This document shows, one piece after another, positions 34,332 through 46,300 of a DNA stretch of 64,000 bases. The stretch spans positions 59,882-123,881 of the forward strand of contig JAKCWW010000298.1 of the NCBI GenBank assembly GCA_026260175.1, given 5' to 3'. The notes under the pieces are model-generated. The model worked only from the letters and a program-made list of their open reading frames with translations, searched no databases and had not been told where the DNA came from. Origin of the DNA: Reticulitermes lucifugus (Eukaryota > Arthropoda > Insecta > Blattodea > Rhinotermitidae). Made by a program: the position numbers and the translations under genes. The stretch's first letter is position 1; each line of letters starts with the position of its first letter.

Positions 34332-37300
34332 TAGTCTGATATATTACATAAACGGAATCTTCGTAAATTTTTCGCCTAATATTTGAGAAGGACTAAACGT
34401 AAATGGAATGACGGGACATACATGAACGTGAAATACGTGCGGACTTCATACGGAATATTGGTCGAAACTTGTCAAAGGAAAGATCATGATGGAGAGCCAG
34501 TTTGAGGATGCCATTCTTCTGAGATATGAAGCCGAAGTTTCAAAGGAACATAGTACTTTTATCGTGGGGTCTGGAGGAGCTAGCTTGCTCCACAAATGTT
34601 GCACAAAAGCGTGGGTGCATTGGACTCCTTCAGAAGAGGGCCCAAAGATGAGCTTTTTTAATCAGTTCGTGAACCACAGAAATGAGTTAAAACCAAAATT
34701 TCTTAGCCAGTTATACAAACACCTACTGTTTAGTGACAACCCTAAGGAATTAGTTTTACTACTGCTTGCACGACAGGACTCAATATTTATCATAGCCTAA
34801 GTTCTCGATAGAGCACCAATTTTCAGCAGTGCTATGTGACAGTGGAATTATAGAACTCGTAAACCACAGGGGTTAGAGTGCATTAGTGCGTAAGGCATAA
34901 TTTGAATGGCATATACATTCAGTACAGAAAAGCATAACAGAAGCATTATGTATCGCGCATCACCAAAGTCTGAGTTGCATATATATATGCAGTACTAATG
35001 TATTAGTACACATGGTAAAACGTTACAATAAAATACAATAAGTGTGGTTTGAAGCTTTCGGGGGACTGGCTATTAATGGGGAAGCTATATTCAACCACCT
35101 CTCAAACACAACGCGCCAGCGAAAAATAATACCATGTACAGTGGATATAGGCTATTATTTAATTAATAATTAGGTCATTTCACAGTTCGCATTGAAGGTT
35201 AGTAATCTAAAAACTTGCTTCAAATACCTAGTAATCATCTCCAGGTTTAAAGCACTGCAGTCTTTTTGTGGATGTCGATGTTTTTACTTCAGCAGTTGTC
35301 GTAATGACATGTGTGGGTAAATAGCTTACAAATGAAATAAAGTTTTCAATAATTTGTGATTTCCAAATTTAAATATTCAAGATAAATTTTTCAGGAACAA
35401 ATTTTAATAAAAACTCTTTGTGTATAAACTAATTTCTTTGTGCTTCATGTTAAGGCAAATGCATAAATACTTTCATGATTTAAAGAAAAGGGAAATTCTT
35501 ATGTACCTAATAAAAGCTACTAGATTTTCGACAGGTGATTTTAGATTGTAAATCTCTAAGATACTCACAAACATTCTAATAAAAAGCATTAAACGTAATC
35601 ACGATGAGTGACAGCGACATAGAAAATTGCTTTGGTCTCAAGTGGCTATCATATGCAATATTAATATCTGAAACCCCAGTGGCCAATTTACGTACCATCA
35701 GGTTTAGAAAACAAAACTTCTGCTTTTTGTCTAGAGAGTAAGCTTAAGTGTTTAAGAAACAGCGATTATTTACTTACACCCTATTAGTCTGTTGTTTCTT
35801 CTAATGGGGATGGAGTGTGTTTACTGTGCGGCAGGAAAAGAATAATTTTATGTCAATAAGAATATCCACTTTATATCAATATGCCGTTTACATATCAGCA
35901 TAGAATTAACTTACCTAATGCCATAGCGCATAAATTTATCAATACCAAGTGGCATCCATGACATATTTGCAAGCCATATTTTTAGCCGACTCTTCATTGT
36001 AACAGAAATACCGTGTCCTTTATTGGAGGTAAAAGGGGAAATTTTGAGTATGAACGCTGTTTAATACTTAAAGGCTTAAGAGATACCATATGTACTATCA
36101 AAGGTGACATAAAAAAATCTGCCATTCGCTCAGACAAGGTGTTTATATGTTTTCATTGCACATTGTTAACCGATTGGTCTTTCCAAAGCAAACGCTGTTC
36201 CTGTCTGTGATGGAGAAAGTAAATCTTTATTTACAAGTCAAACTTATGTTATTATTCGAACGGGAAACGTTTTAAAGGTTTACTCAACAAATTACACGCC
36301 AATGACGCATATCCTTATACTGACAGTGATCGTGCACATTGCAGTTCATTATTTTACGTTCCTTGTATAATTTTATGTTCAAATTCTGATCATGAACTTC
36401 GACACCACATGAGGTTATAATATGTAATGGAAGATGAATAATTATGCGAAACTTTGGTTTTCAGCAATTTTGATGGACTTTTACACACCTGTAACACGAT
36501 TGTCAGTGTTACAGACCTATGGGTAAACTCTATAAAACTCTATAAACACGTTGGTTTCCACGTAATTCGTGTTACTTAAACGTGACAGCGGCTTCCTCTA
36601 TAATATAACGCGCATACGGGAGCACGTGTTAATAGCCTATAACTTGTTTAAAATGCAAACAGACATTTTTCAAAAAGGTATAATTTTTAATTTAATTTGT
36701 TATCGTCCTTTCACAGAAATAAGCTCAGGAAATTTATTCTGTAAATAATGTATGATGCCCAGTTTCCTTCGAGTACGTCACTCTGCAGCCAGAGTTCATC
36801 AGCAAGCGTAAATCAACAAGGCTGTGATATAATGATACAGCTTAGGACATTATTTACATTATAATGGATTCAGACTACGATGTGTTTTACATATAGGCTT
36901 TACGTTTTTGTTATCAGAATTTACGTAATTTTTGTCAAAAAATACTTTTGAAATACACGATGTTTTTAGTAAAATGTTTTTAGTTGCTTATTCTCTGGCA
37001 ATCAACTAAATCACAACATGTTTATCCAGATGTAGGTCAACACAATTATGGCGAACTCTACGAAATTGTACGATGAACTTCATAATTTAGGGCTGCATTT
37101 AAAGAAAAATAAAATTATTATGCTGTGGATGCGTGCACAGTATATTTAATGAACAGGATTCTGTAAAAAGTACATGCCTGAAAATTCCGTTTAAGAAGAT
37201 ATGAAATATTGGCTAGAGAAGAAATATTTGTCAATATTTGTGGCATTCAATTTTATGCTGGGAAGGAAAGAATAAAGTGGAGCGCACTTTAGAGGGAAGG

Positions 37301-38750
37301 CCCATAACAGAATTATGGAAGAAATGAGAAAGAGGAAGATAATGCATTTATTTTTATACGTATTTCACTAGCGTCGCCCTGGCACATAAATTAAAATCAC
37401 CTTGTGTAACTCCTTCTAGTACAATTAAATCCAACAGACACTGTACAAGAACTCTGGGAGAATATGTAATTTAGAAGGCGCACGCATGGATAGTAAGGTC
37501 GAGCTCACAGTGTAGATTGTAGAAGTGGAGGAACAAGTTTACAGTCATGTTGCTCTGTCAATTTACTTCCTTTTGAAATTAAAGACGTGAAGATATGAAG
37601 AGTCAAGTGAACATGTTTGTTTCGCTACATGCAGAAAGCATAACAATTTTCCCTTAGATTTCCTGCAATGTAATCCCCAAGAAAAACAAATCCTGTCCTA
37701 TACGTCGTCCTAAGCCAGGCGTCAATGAAGCATTGATTTCCAGAAATTCTTAGACATTAAAACCCTTATCTTATGTTACAAAAACTGATAGAAATTACAG
37801 AAAGATTTACGGGAAAAAGAAAAAAAAGTAAGGATGTTAATTTTTTATTACAATGCCTAATTATTCTCAAAATTACTTACAAAATCAGTTAACCAGATCA
37901 AGAGGGTCCTCTTTTTTTCGGGAAGGGTAGCTGGCAAACAGAGGACTGTAGAGAATGGTAAGTAATTTGTAATTTCAAATTATAATTGGTAATTGTTATT
38001 CCGAAACGGTTATAACCTATTTTTGTTTGGTACAGTATAACATCTTCAAATACGTCGACAGAATCTAGTCATTCCATGTGTGGTCGGTTTTCATTCTAAG
38101 AACAGCACTACTTTATAAATAACGAAGATAAACAGAGAGGCTACAAAGATTAAACACATAGGAAACATATTGTTATAAGAGACTTTATATTTAGAAGACA
38201 AATCTGTCTTTTGCATTAACAAAAGAAATTGCACTTTCCTGGTTATCTGGTACAATAAACCAGGCAGTTATTTCAAAATCGTATTTTTAGACTTCAGATG
38301 GAAGGACAAATTTCCACCCCTCGTGAAATCAACGCCGGAGTGTCCAGTTTTTAATCCTTGCATATAAGTGTCATTCCTATATACCCGGGGTTTGATGATG
38401 ACATCACCCTGTTTTCTTCCAACGTGAACGTGGATAGACAGATGATGCAACCGCAGTGAGCAATAATCAGCGTTCAGTACTGCTCGGAGAAGAATATCAA
38501 GGTTAACAAGAACAAATTACAAGCGATGCCTTTCTCTAAGATCCGCAAATCGCGCAAACCATAGTCTAATCCTTCTTGTGCAGAGGCTCGACTATGTCGC
38601 AAATGTGGAATACCTTGACGTAGGTTAGACAAAGGCTTAGGCTCCAGGCTCTCATAAAAATTGCAGACTAGGATCTCAGGGCGTGTCTTCGGGTACATCT
38701 ATGTTTCGAGGTGAATAAGTCCTTGCTCTTCTGCTCAAACCACCCACTGG
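34332..38750. other. AT-rich DNA, nothing recognised
   Basis: The frame 34486-34800 (104 codons, MMESQFEDAILLRYEAEVSKEH...) has a plausible amino-acid mix but no family I know and no exon-like neighbours. It could be part of an old mobile element. Frames 36013-36210 and 38268-38698 are unrecognised. Confidence 0.4.
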
Positions 38751-38754
38751 ACCC

Positions 38755-38905
38755 TACTCCTATATAAACACATGCCTCTTACCTCCCGACATCCTTTCCT
38801 GGTTCACCTTGAGACCCTAAATATGGGACAGACAAGTAGTCCCGAAATGTTGGTTTCTTACCAAAAAAACGACGCCCGGTAAAAACCCAAAAGACTTTAT
38901 ACAAC
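38755..38905 (+). mobile_element. Hammerhead-bearing repeat copy
   Basis: A TATATAAA at 38761-38768 precedes the hammerhead-like unit by about 45 bases. After the unit comes CTTACCAAAAAAACGACG, CCCGGTAAAAACCCAAAAGAC, which parallels the tails of the 7.7- and 47.95-kb elements (TTACCCAAG..., AACCCAG...AGAAGAC). Whether the TATA-like box is a promoter is unknown. The element boundary is nominal. Confidence 0.5.
38811..38857 (+). ncRNA. Hammerhead-like motif, strong stems, mutated core
   Basis: Stem I GAGACC (38811-38816)/GGTTTC (38852-38857) pairs over 6 bp with one G-U. The core CTAAATA (38817-38823) differs from CUGANGA at G5 and G8. One extra U follows, then stem II GGGAC (38825-38829)/GTCCC (38839-38843), a perfect 5 bp. 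GAAA (38844-38847) is intact, and UGU-U closes the site. The helices are kept while two catalytic residues are lost, so it should be inactive. Confidence 0.55.
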
Positions 38906-39058
38906 ATTATGACCGCGGCGGAAGCCTTCAATCACACAACTCCCTGCTAATTACAAACTTTCTTCTAAAATTTTACTTTGTGTTCACCGTGCATTTTAGT
39001 ATTAATATTCACTCATTCAACCAACGAAATGCACTATTATAAACAATTTTTTTTACTA

Positions 39059-39103
39059 TACCCTACACATGTCTCAGCCTTAATTTGGCCATAACCAGGA
39101 GTA
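39059..39103 (-). ncRNA. Hammerhead-like motif (CTGGTTA...GAGAC)
   Basis: Stem I TACTC/GGGTA pairs with one G-U. The core reads CTGGTTA (complement of 39092-39098), with A6 to G and G8 to T. Stem II is GGCC/GGCT. The GAAAC box reads GAGAC (complement of 39071-39075), followed by ATGTGTA. The core departs at three positions, so it is probably inactive. Confidence 0.5.
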
Positions 39104-39391
39104 ACTTTGCTAAAAACACTTTGGCACTGTTATTCAATTATTTTGTCAGTGTTACACTTTATACTGGAAGTCACATGTAACATAAACATGACCAAGGGTT
39201 TTAACAGTTTTAGCAGTTTAAATAATTTGGTAACAGGTTTTAATAGCCTTCAACGATTTCAATAGATAGTAACGACAACACTCTAAAAAAATTGCAGTGC
39301 TTGTGACTTCCAGTATAAAGTGTAACACTGACAAACCAGTTGAATAACAGTGCCAAATAGACGAGGATAAGTGAAGTGTTTTTAGCAAAGT

Positions 39392-39436
39392 TACCCCTGG
39401 TGATGGCCAAATTAAGGCCGAGACATGTGTAGGGTA
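39392..39436 (+). ncRNA. Hammerhead-like motif (CTGGTGA...GAGAC)
   Basis: Stem I TACCC (39392-39396)/GGGTA (39432-39436) is a perfect 5 bp abutting the predicted site. The core is CTGGTGA (39397-39403), with A6 to G only. An extra U is followed by stem II GGCC (39405-39408)/GGCC (39416-39419), a perfect 4 bp. GAGAC (39420-39424) has A14 to G. Stem III AC/GT has a 4-nt loop, and A is at position 17. The two A-to-G changes are shared by both arms, so they predate the palindrome. Confidence 0.55.
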
Positions 39437-39491
39437 TAGTGAAAAAAATTATTTATAATAGTGCATTTCTTTGGTTGAATGAGTGAATATT

Positions 39492-40593
39492 TCTTCTACA
39501 AGGTACTCGTCCAGTCAGTCATAACTTAGGTAAGTCGGCATGGCTAGACTTGACTGTAGGTCTGTCCAGAAGGCATGTGCCTCACAAAACACAGAACAGT
39601 GGGATATTCTGTGAACAACATGAAGCTCTCCGTCCACTATCAGGTTACAAGAATTGCACCACTCCTTAAAAGTATAAACACCGGACAACTTCCTATATAA
39701 GAGAGATACAAAACATGCATAAGTTATAACAAACCGTGATAGTAATCTACTACTTTCGATTACGTTAATGGAAGCGCCAACCAGAAAGTATGGCCGGCCC
39801 ACACATTTAGGCAGTAAACGTTTCTCACGAGAGTATCCTTTTTGTGAATACAAAATAGATTAACATTCGTTCATATAAGCCCAAGAAAACCTGTGCTTGC
39901 TGCCTCAGGCCATACGTGGTACAAATTCACACATAGCACAGAAATTCTTACACTGTAAATATTTTAGTTGTGTGACATTACTAAAATGTCCTCGATTTTG
40001 GTGCACAAAATCGTGAACCAGTTTATGTTAAATGTATTACTTTAGAGCTAAGAACTGGCGAAGTAATAAGGACATTTAGGCAAGTAGTGAATTGTGTTCG
40101 ATAAACCTCAACAATAACGAAACTAAGATACTATAAAACTGAAACTTTAACTTAAGTAGGATTTCGCTTATACAGTCTGCACTATCTTATGTAAAAGTCG
40201 GAATTACAAGCACTAATGAAACTAATGACGTAGTACGAATTAAGTCTCGCGTTGACTCAGCTATGCCTTCAGTCATAATTTCCGTTCTTTCTTATCCAAA
40301 GCTTTGAACTGTAACTACTAACGAAAATAACGACAGCATTTAAGTCACTTTGGAACTACTTTTCTTATTAAGTAATTTCTTTCTGGGAGAAGAAACTGCC
40401 ACGACATTGATGTATATCACAACTCTGTCGATACAAGGAATTCATTTGCAGTATAACTGAAGTTGTTGCGGGTGAATTATTTTATTTTCCGCTATCAACT
40501 GAGTAACATTATATATATGTTTATATAACGACAGACAGTAAAATAGTCCACATTTATTACGAAAACACACAAGTTGCTCTGCAACGAAAATGT
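39492..40593. other. AT-rich DNA, nothing recognised
   Basis: The minus-strand frame 39515-39853 (112 codons) includes Cys/His residues in its C-terminal half (WCNSCNL, HRISHCSVFCEAH), but I cannot match it to a zinc finger or any other family. Confidence 0.4.
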
Positions 40594-40607
40594 AATTCAA
40601 GTTGCTA

Positions 40608-40900
40608 CGGCTGTGCCATGGCTCAGGCTGTTAGTCGCCGGTCTCTCATCGCGGGGGCCCGGGTTCGATCCCAGTTCAGTCCATGTGGGATTTGTGGTGG
40701 ACAAAGTGGCACTCGGACAGGTTTTTCCCCGAGTACGTCTGCTTTCCCCTCTAAATTTCATTCCACCGGTGCTCCATCACTTGGAAAATTTAAAAAACCG
40801 ATCATCTTTTTCTTCATCTTCATCACAACGGTTGCACAATAAGCCTTAAGTCTGCGATGCGTCCGTAGTTTCTGCTGCGGGGCCCTTCTCCAAAAAAAAA
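40608..40900 (+). mobile_element. SINE family A, copy 2, complete with poly-A and duplication
   Basis: The best family A copy. The A-box-like TGGCTCAGGCTG starts at 40619 and the B box GGTTCGATCCC is near-perfect. The body runs AGTCCATGTGGGATTTGTGG, CAAAGTGGCACTCGGACAGG, TTTTTCCCCGAGTAC, TTTCATTCCACCGGTGCTCC and a CTTCATC-rich linker. It ends in GGGGCCCTTCTCC and A9-10. The duplication AATTCAAGTTGCTA occurs at 40594-40607 and 40900-40913. The frames MLCNENV... and MAQAVSRR... seen here are SINE translations. Confidence 0.96.
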
Positions 40901-40913
40901 ATTCAAGTTGCTA

Positions 40914-42555
40914 GAATCCAGGAGTAATTATGCCATGCATTAGCTCACGTACTGATTCTACATTTTTTTGAAACACTATTCCAAACATTAGAACTTACTG
41001 CTAGAACTAAAGTATTCATCTTAGGTTTTGCTCTGATTTACGCTAAGGTTTCATTTAATTAGAAGTAATTAAGAAACTATCCTTTATCTGAGGCTTTCAA
41101 GTTGTCGCTACTTATAGCAATTCTATTTTTATTAGCAATAATAACAAGGTACGTAACTTACGATAGTTACCCTTTTTTGCATAATCGGCCCTATTCCATA
41201 AAAGTAAAAAATTAATGAGCCTATTCGAATTTCATAAGATTACTTTTTAAATTGGCACAATTATCAGAAAAGTAAAACTTTTCCTTCGATATTGAGTCTC
41301 AATCCACAATTCTACAAAAGTCTGTCGATAGGTCGAGTAATTTGAAAATGAAGTACGCTCATTAACGAAGAGGTACTTCAAAACGTACGATGTATTTTTA
41401 TATACAACTCTTTGAAAAGGTGGACACACTTTCTTATTTCTTTTGACGCTCGAGTTTTCGAGTATCTAAGCAACATTCAAGTTCTGCCACTAAAGTCGAC
41501 AAACGAAGTGAGAGGGAATAATGCAGACTTCAGTAAAGGTTACGTTTAGTGGAAGTGAACGCCATAGGATGTCAGCGTTTTAAAGGAGCAGAAATTATAA
41601 ATAATGGGGAACACAGCAATGTGACAGCTACAGTGTTTATATAAGGCAGTAAGATGTATTTGAGGGATTTGGTTTCTGCCTGCTGAGATGTACGTTGCAT
41701 TACGTCAGAGAGAAAACAGGGCGGTAATTTCACTCCCCCTGACACAGCGGCGTCCCCGCAGAAGAGAAAATAAAAGGCACAGACCGTTGAACAATCGATT
41801 TCATTTGTCTCTTCAAGCGTGGGACTTCATTGTGCCTATTTACTTTCTGAATATTTTTTCATTTCCCATAAAACATCTGACTACTTCCGAGTGAACACAA
41901 AAAAGGACTTAATACACAACGCCTTTCTAACATAACGAACACAAGTAATAGGTTTTACACAGTTGTTTTCAGTCTTCGACTACAGGGACTTGTAATATCG
42001 CAATGACTGCCGATTTTGGAACAGTTACAGCCTCATAAGAGTTAAGAGCGTTGTACACATTTAGCTACTATACAACGTCAAAGAATTTCAGTGTCAGAAA
42101 GGGTTCCGAGGAAGCGCCGAAAATACCAAGACCATTTGTTTACTGTTGCGATTTCCACACGACTTTGCTATAATACGGTTACATTCGTAACGTATACATT
42201 TTGACAGCGTGATTTCAAGGATGACTTTCTTCTTTTCTGTCTGCTGCTTGTGAAAGAGAAAATCAGGGTGACTGAGGGTTTTTGTGGTTTTTCCTCAGAA
42301 ACTCAATGCAAATACTGGCAGATAAAGAGCAAGCTTTTGTCATGATACTTTGCAAATCTGCTTCATGACGTAAAGAGAACGTGATCTACACGAGTGGTTT
42401 CTTTTCGCGAAAGTAATCAAAGAAATCGTCTACTATATATAGTGTAGAAGGCATTACAAATTTTAGGCACGTAACTGCATTTTTGTAAGAACAAAATTAT
42501 AACTTACGATTCCAGAATTTAGAACACCTCCCTTGACACAATGTGTAAATCAACA
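40914..42555. other. AT-rich DNA, nothing recognised
   Basis: The frame 41688-41894 is Arg-rich and unrecognised. The rest is broken by frequent stops in all frames. Confidence 0.45.
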
Positions 42556-42561
42556 GTAGCA

Positions 42562-42740
42562 ATGTGGGTAGCTCAATTAGAACAGGTTACGGGTTGGAAA
42601 TCTGGTTTTTCTCGGCGGAGGTAGACGTTCTATTCTACGCTACCACAGCCTGACCGGCTCTGTATCCTACCCAACCTTCCAGCCAAAGACTACAGAAGTC
42701 CCTCTTCATAGGATTAATGCGGTGAATCTGGCTGTTCGCT
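42562..42740 (+). mobile_element. Possible diverged tRNA-derived SINE
   Basis: GGGTAGCTCAATTAGAACAG is an A-box-like head (TAGCTCAATTAG). GGTTACGGGTTGGAAATCTGG follows, matching the GGTTACGGACTGGACGGTCCGG segment of the 57.9-kb SINE in position and partly in sequence. The B box is degraded (GGTTGGAAATC). The downstream CTACCACAGCCTGACCGGCT is not shared with other copies here. The end is nominal. Confidence 0.35.
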
Positions 42741-43141
42741 TTGTCTAATGAACACGTTAAGAATGCTTAGAGCTACTGTGTATCTGGATTCCCCTGTATG
42801 TCTTTCAGGCTGTGCTGCTTAATTAAGGCCTGAGACATAGTTTGCCCATCAGCTGCACTGCGCTATGTGATACATCAAACTTTGTCATCCACATGCACCT
42901 GACAGTTATTAAACGATTTAAGAAAAGTTGTTTTAACCCTCTAAGAATATAAGCTGTTTTATTCCCCGGGATATGCTCTATATAAGCTCTATATTTGCGC
43001 ATATATGCGGTCCATTTTTCCCGTTACAAAAGACCAATAAAAAGGAAAACTATGCACGCTAATGAATTGCAAGAGAATGTTTCAATTATTTAAATTCCTT
43101 CATTTCCAGAAAATACAATTTTTTACCTAAAAGCCCTGTTT

Positions 43142-43350
43142 CTTTTTGTGGTGAAGGGCTCCGCAGCAGATGCTACGGACACACCGCAGCCTTGAGGCTT
43201 ACTGTGCAATCCTGTGATGAAGATGATTATTTTTTTCGTTTTTCCGTGTAATGGAGCAAAGGTGGAGTGAAATTGACAGGGGAAAACCTAAGTACTCGGG
43301 GAAAAACCTGTCCCAGTGCAACTTTGTCCACCACAAATCCCACGTGGAGT
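43142..43350 (-). mobile_element. SINE family A, copy 3, 5'-truncated
   Basis: The plus strand GAAGGGCTCCGCAGCAGATGC, then GGAGCAAAGGTGGAGTGAAATTGACAGG, CTCGGGGAAAAACCTGTCCC and TTGTCCACCACAAATCCCAC are the complement of the family A body. Similarity stops before the tRNA-like head (about 43347), as in a 5'-truncated retroposed copy. The frame 43267-43479 starts within it and is not a gene. Confidence 0.9.
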
Positions 43351-46300
43351 CATGTAAATCGTGAGGTTCTTGACATTCTTATATTTGGTTCTGGAGCAGA
43401 ACTACGGTCATACTACGGCTGCTGCTGGCTGAGGAATCCGCTGCTTAGTTCGCCTGAGAAAGACATGGGCGGATACTAGGAGAGGAAGATTGAAACCAGT
43501 GTAAGTGGTTAAGCGGTCCCTTTAGAGAAACTGGGAGAAGGCGAGGCTAATGTACTTAAAATATTCACTGAATCCAAACCGCAAGCTTGTGTTTTCCCCT
43601 CGATCCATCACTTGGCACAGGCTCTAAAGTCACCGGGCACAACACGAGCCGTGCTACACGAGAGCGCGTAGCTAGTGTTACGCAAGCTAGTGGCTGTCAG
43701 AAATACAGTAAACGTTATGCCTAGTAAAGATAAGTAGACTTCAACTAGTTGATGTGACAAATATGGACTCATGGAATGTGCTGATTCAAACTTTGTGAAC
43801 TGAAGGGAGCACATACCGACAACCACATTATTCAGAGTAGAAAAATATGTGAGAGAAGTTATAAAGAAATATAACCATCCTCTACCAAACAACGACCATA
43901 TGTTAACCCGTTCAGTATTATGCAGCGGATACCTTTCCTACAAATAGTGTCCTACATGGTTTTAATGTATTTGGCATTTGAAATGATGAATGAATGGGAC
44001 CGCTCCTGCCACCTGTCAATACAAAAAAAATTAATAAATATTTATATCACGACTAAAATAAAAATTATTATTACCATAAAATTGTACTAGGAAGAAACTT
44101 CATTTACTGAAAAACCAGTCTTATATGTCCAGGTACCCAGTAAAATTAGAATTATTATTTATTACACATTCATTATTCATATTTCTGGCACAAAGCAAAG
44201 AATTTACAACTTCAAAAAATTTAATTGTCCAGCATGTAACACTGTTACGTTACGTCACTCAGAAATATTCTTGGACTTCTTCTGATCGAAGGACACAGAG
44301 TATGATTAAACGGTTCTTCATATATAGAAGATGACATTCATATATAAATAATGCCCAGTATTTCAACCAAATCAATAATTCCATGAATGACAGACCTTCT
44401 TAATAGGGAGAGCTGGCGGCCTGTTGTGAATGCGGTAATGAAGTTTCAGGTTCCATAAAATGCGGGAAAATTCTTAGCTAGCTTATGCTCTGTTAGCTTC
44501 TCCAGAAGGACTCTGCTCCACGGAGTTACGCACATTTTCATTCTAGAACGACGTATTAAATATTTATGCTGTGGGTCAGTATCTCCTCGGCCAGAGATCA
44601 GCTGCACCAACTTTAGGGTGGTCAGTAGAGAATGGAACTGCGGCTTATAATAATGCAGTTGTGGAACTCAGAAGCACGACCTGTGCTTAAAGTGTTCATT
44701 ATGGTGTTGTGCCAGCAGATATTACGGACTGCAAGGTTTAATACAGTGAATACTGCCGTAGATACTAGAGGACCACTCATGCCTAAACGTCTTTATATGA
44801 CGTCAGCAACTGTGCGTAAAAAACTGCATTTTAAAAGCCGTATATGGATTACAGAATACCGTTTCATTCCTTGAAGTATAACTGACTTAATTGGATTAAT
44901 GTGACTCAGGATCGAAAAGAGTGCTGGGATCCCTTGAACACTGAAATGTATAACTTTTTCAAGAAAAAGGAAGAGAATATGACGTACTGACTGATTATAA
45001 TCAGGAACCTTATAGAGCAGCTAATAATTATTAGCTGCTCCATAAGGTTCCTGTCCCACGGAGATGGCTAGCCGTGTCATATTATAAGAAAAATGCAACC
45101 CTTGCAGATTGATAATTTTTGACTAAGTATTGTCTTTGATGTAGTGTTTCCGCAAAACGTTCACAGTTACACAAATTGTCACATAATTTCCTGCTTCTCT
45201 GGAAACTAAGTGTTCATTACTGTGTACACAGAACCACGCCTTCGACCTTACGCTCGTTTTAAGCTTTCCTGTTATGCGCAACTTTGCTCCTACACTTTGT
45301 CCATTGACTGGTTTCCTAAAAGAACACATCGTTGCCGAAACCGGAAGATTTGTGCATTGAAATATAAAATGTTCAGAGGAATCTTTAAGGCACTGCAATG
45401 AAAGAGTCAAATTACGCCAAACTTACAAAGTTCATAATTTTATTACAGTTGTTTTGAGCTCTGACCCCTTCCTTCAACAACATTACAATTCTTCACTGAA
45501 AGTACCTTCTCCCAGGCTAAACTATGATCTTTATATGTAATAAAACTTCGTGAAGTATACAATAACTTACAGTGTTTTAGCTTCATTAACCTTTTAAAGC
45601 CTAATGGTTACTTGATGCATCAACAGTTTTAACATTTAAAAATTCTACATTCTGCCCACACTGTATTTATGTGTATTGTATTTATATCAGAACAAACAGC
45701 GAATTTTCCCTTATACATATATAACATAAATTGATTTGTTTTTTAGCCGAGATGAAAAGTGTTTACTGCGCGGTAAGAACTGGGTCTTTAAATGAAACAC
45801 TTTACGCTTCGTCTTTAAAGGTTTAATCATTTATTTCTTTTCTGCGACACTTATTTACTAAAGGACCCATGCAGTTTTGGATCAGATATAAATGTGATTA
45901 TGAATAGCAGGTATGTAAGGGTTCGAAATCAGAGGGCAGTGGCCTATTTGAAAGTAGTAACTCTCATGTGGGTGGAAAGGGTAAGAAAATTAAAATAAAT
46001 GTCAGACACATGCGCCAGAGCATCTGAGATTCGATAAAGGTACTTGAGGTGCATAGCTAAAACACGTCAGAACTGCACAGTGCCAGACAGCAACACACTA
46101 TTCTACTATTTTCGAACATAAATAAAATACACTTTTTCCCTTGAAAGCAAATTTAGTTTGTTTCCTAGAGCCACGCACCTGGGGTCCCTTTTGAATACAT
46201 CAGTAAGCGATTTCTTCGTCGTTTCCACCTCTGGCCAAGAGGACACTCTGTTCAAGGGGAAACTGCAAATAAGACGAGAAAATAACGTCTCTGTCTAACG

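Larger units (their letters stand above)
39004..39491. mobile_element. 488-bp foldback element with two hammerhead-like units
   Basis: Arm 1 (39004-39175) and arm 2 (39302-39491) are long inverted repeats. Both tips read AATATTCACTCATTCAACC inward. Shared blocks include CTATACCCTACACATGTCTC, GGCACTGTTATTCAA and GTGTTACACTTTATACTGGA. Arm 2 has an 18-base insertion near 39358-39375. The 126-bp centre (TTTTAACAGTTTTAGCAGTT...) is unrelated AT-rich DNA. Each arm contains one hammerhead-like unit, oriented outward. Arm identity is high, so formation is fairly recent or arms are being homogenised. No flanking duplication was identified. Confidence 0.88.

Noticed and set aside
34486-34800. 104-codon frame MMESQFEDAIL...
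   Set aside because: Amino-acid mix is protein-like, but I cannot assign a family or see splice or promoter context; left as unannotated.
45002-45053. Pre-microRNA hairpin
   Set aside because: There is no terminal loop and only 26 bp per arm; a microRNA precursor normally has a loop and flanking stem.
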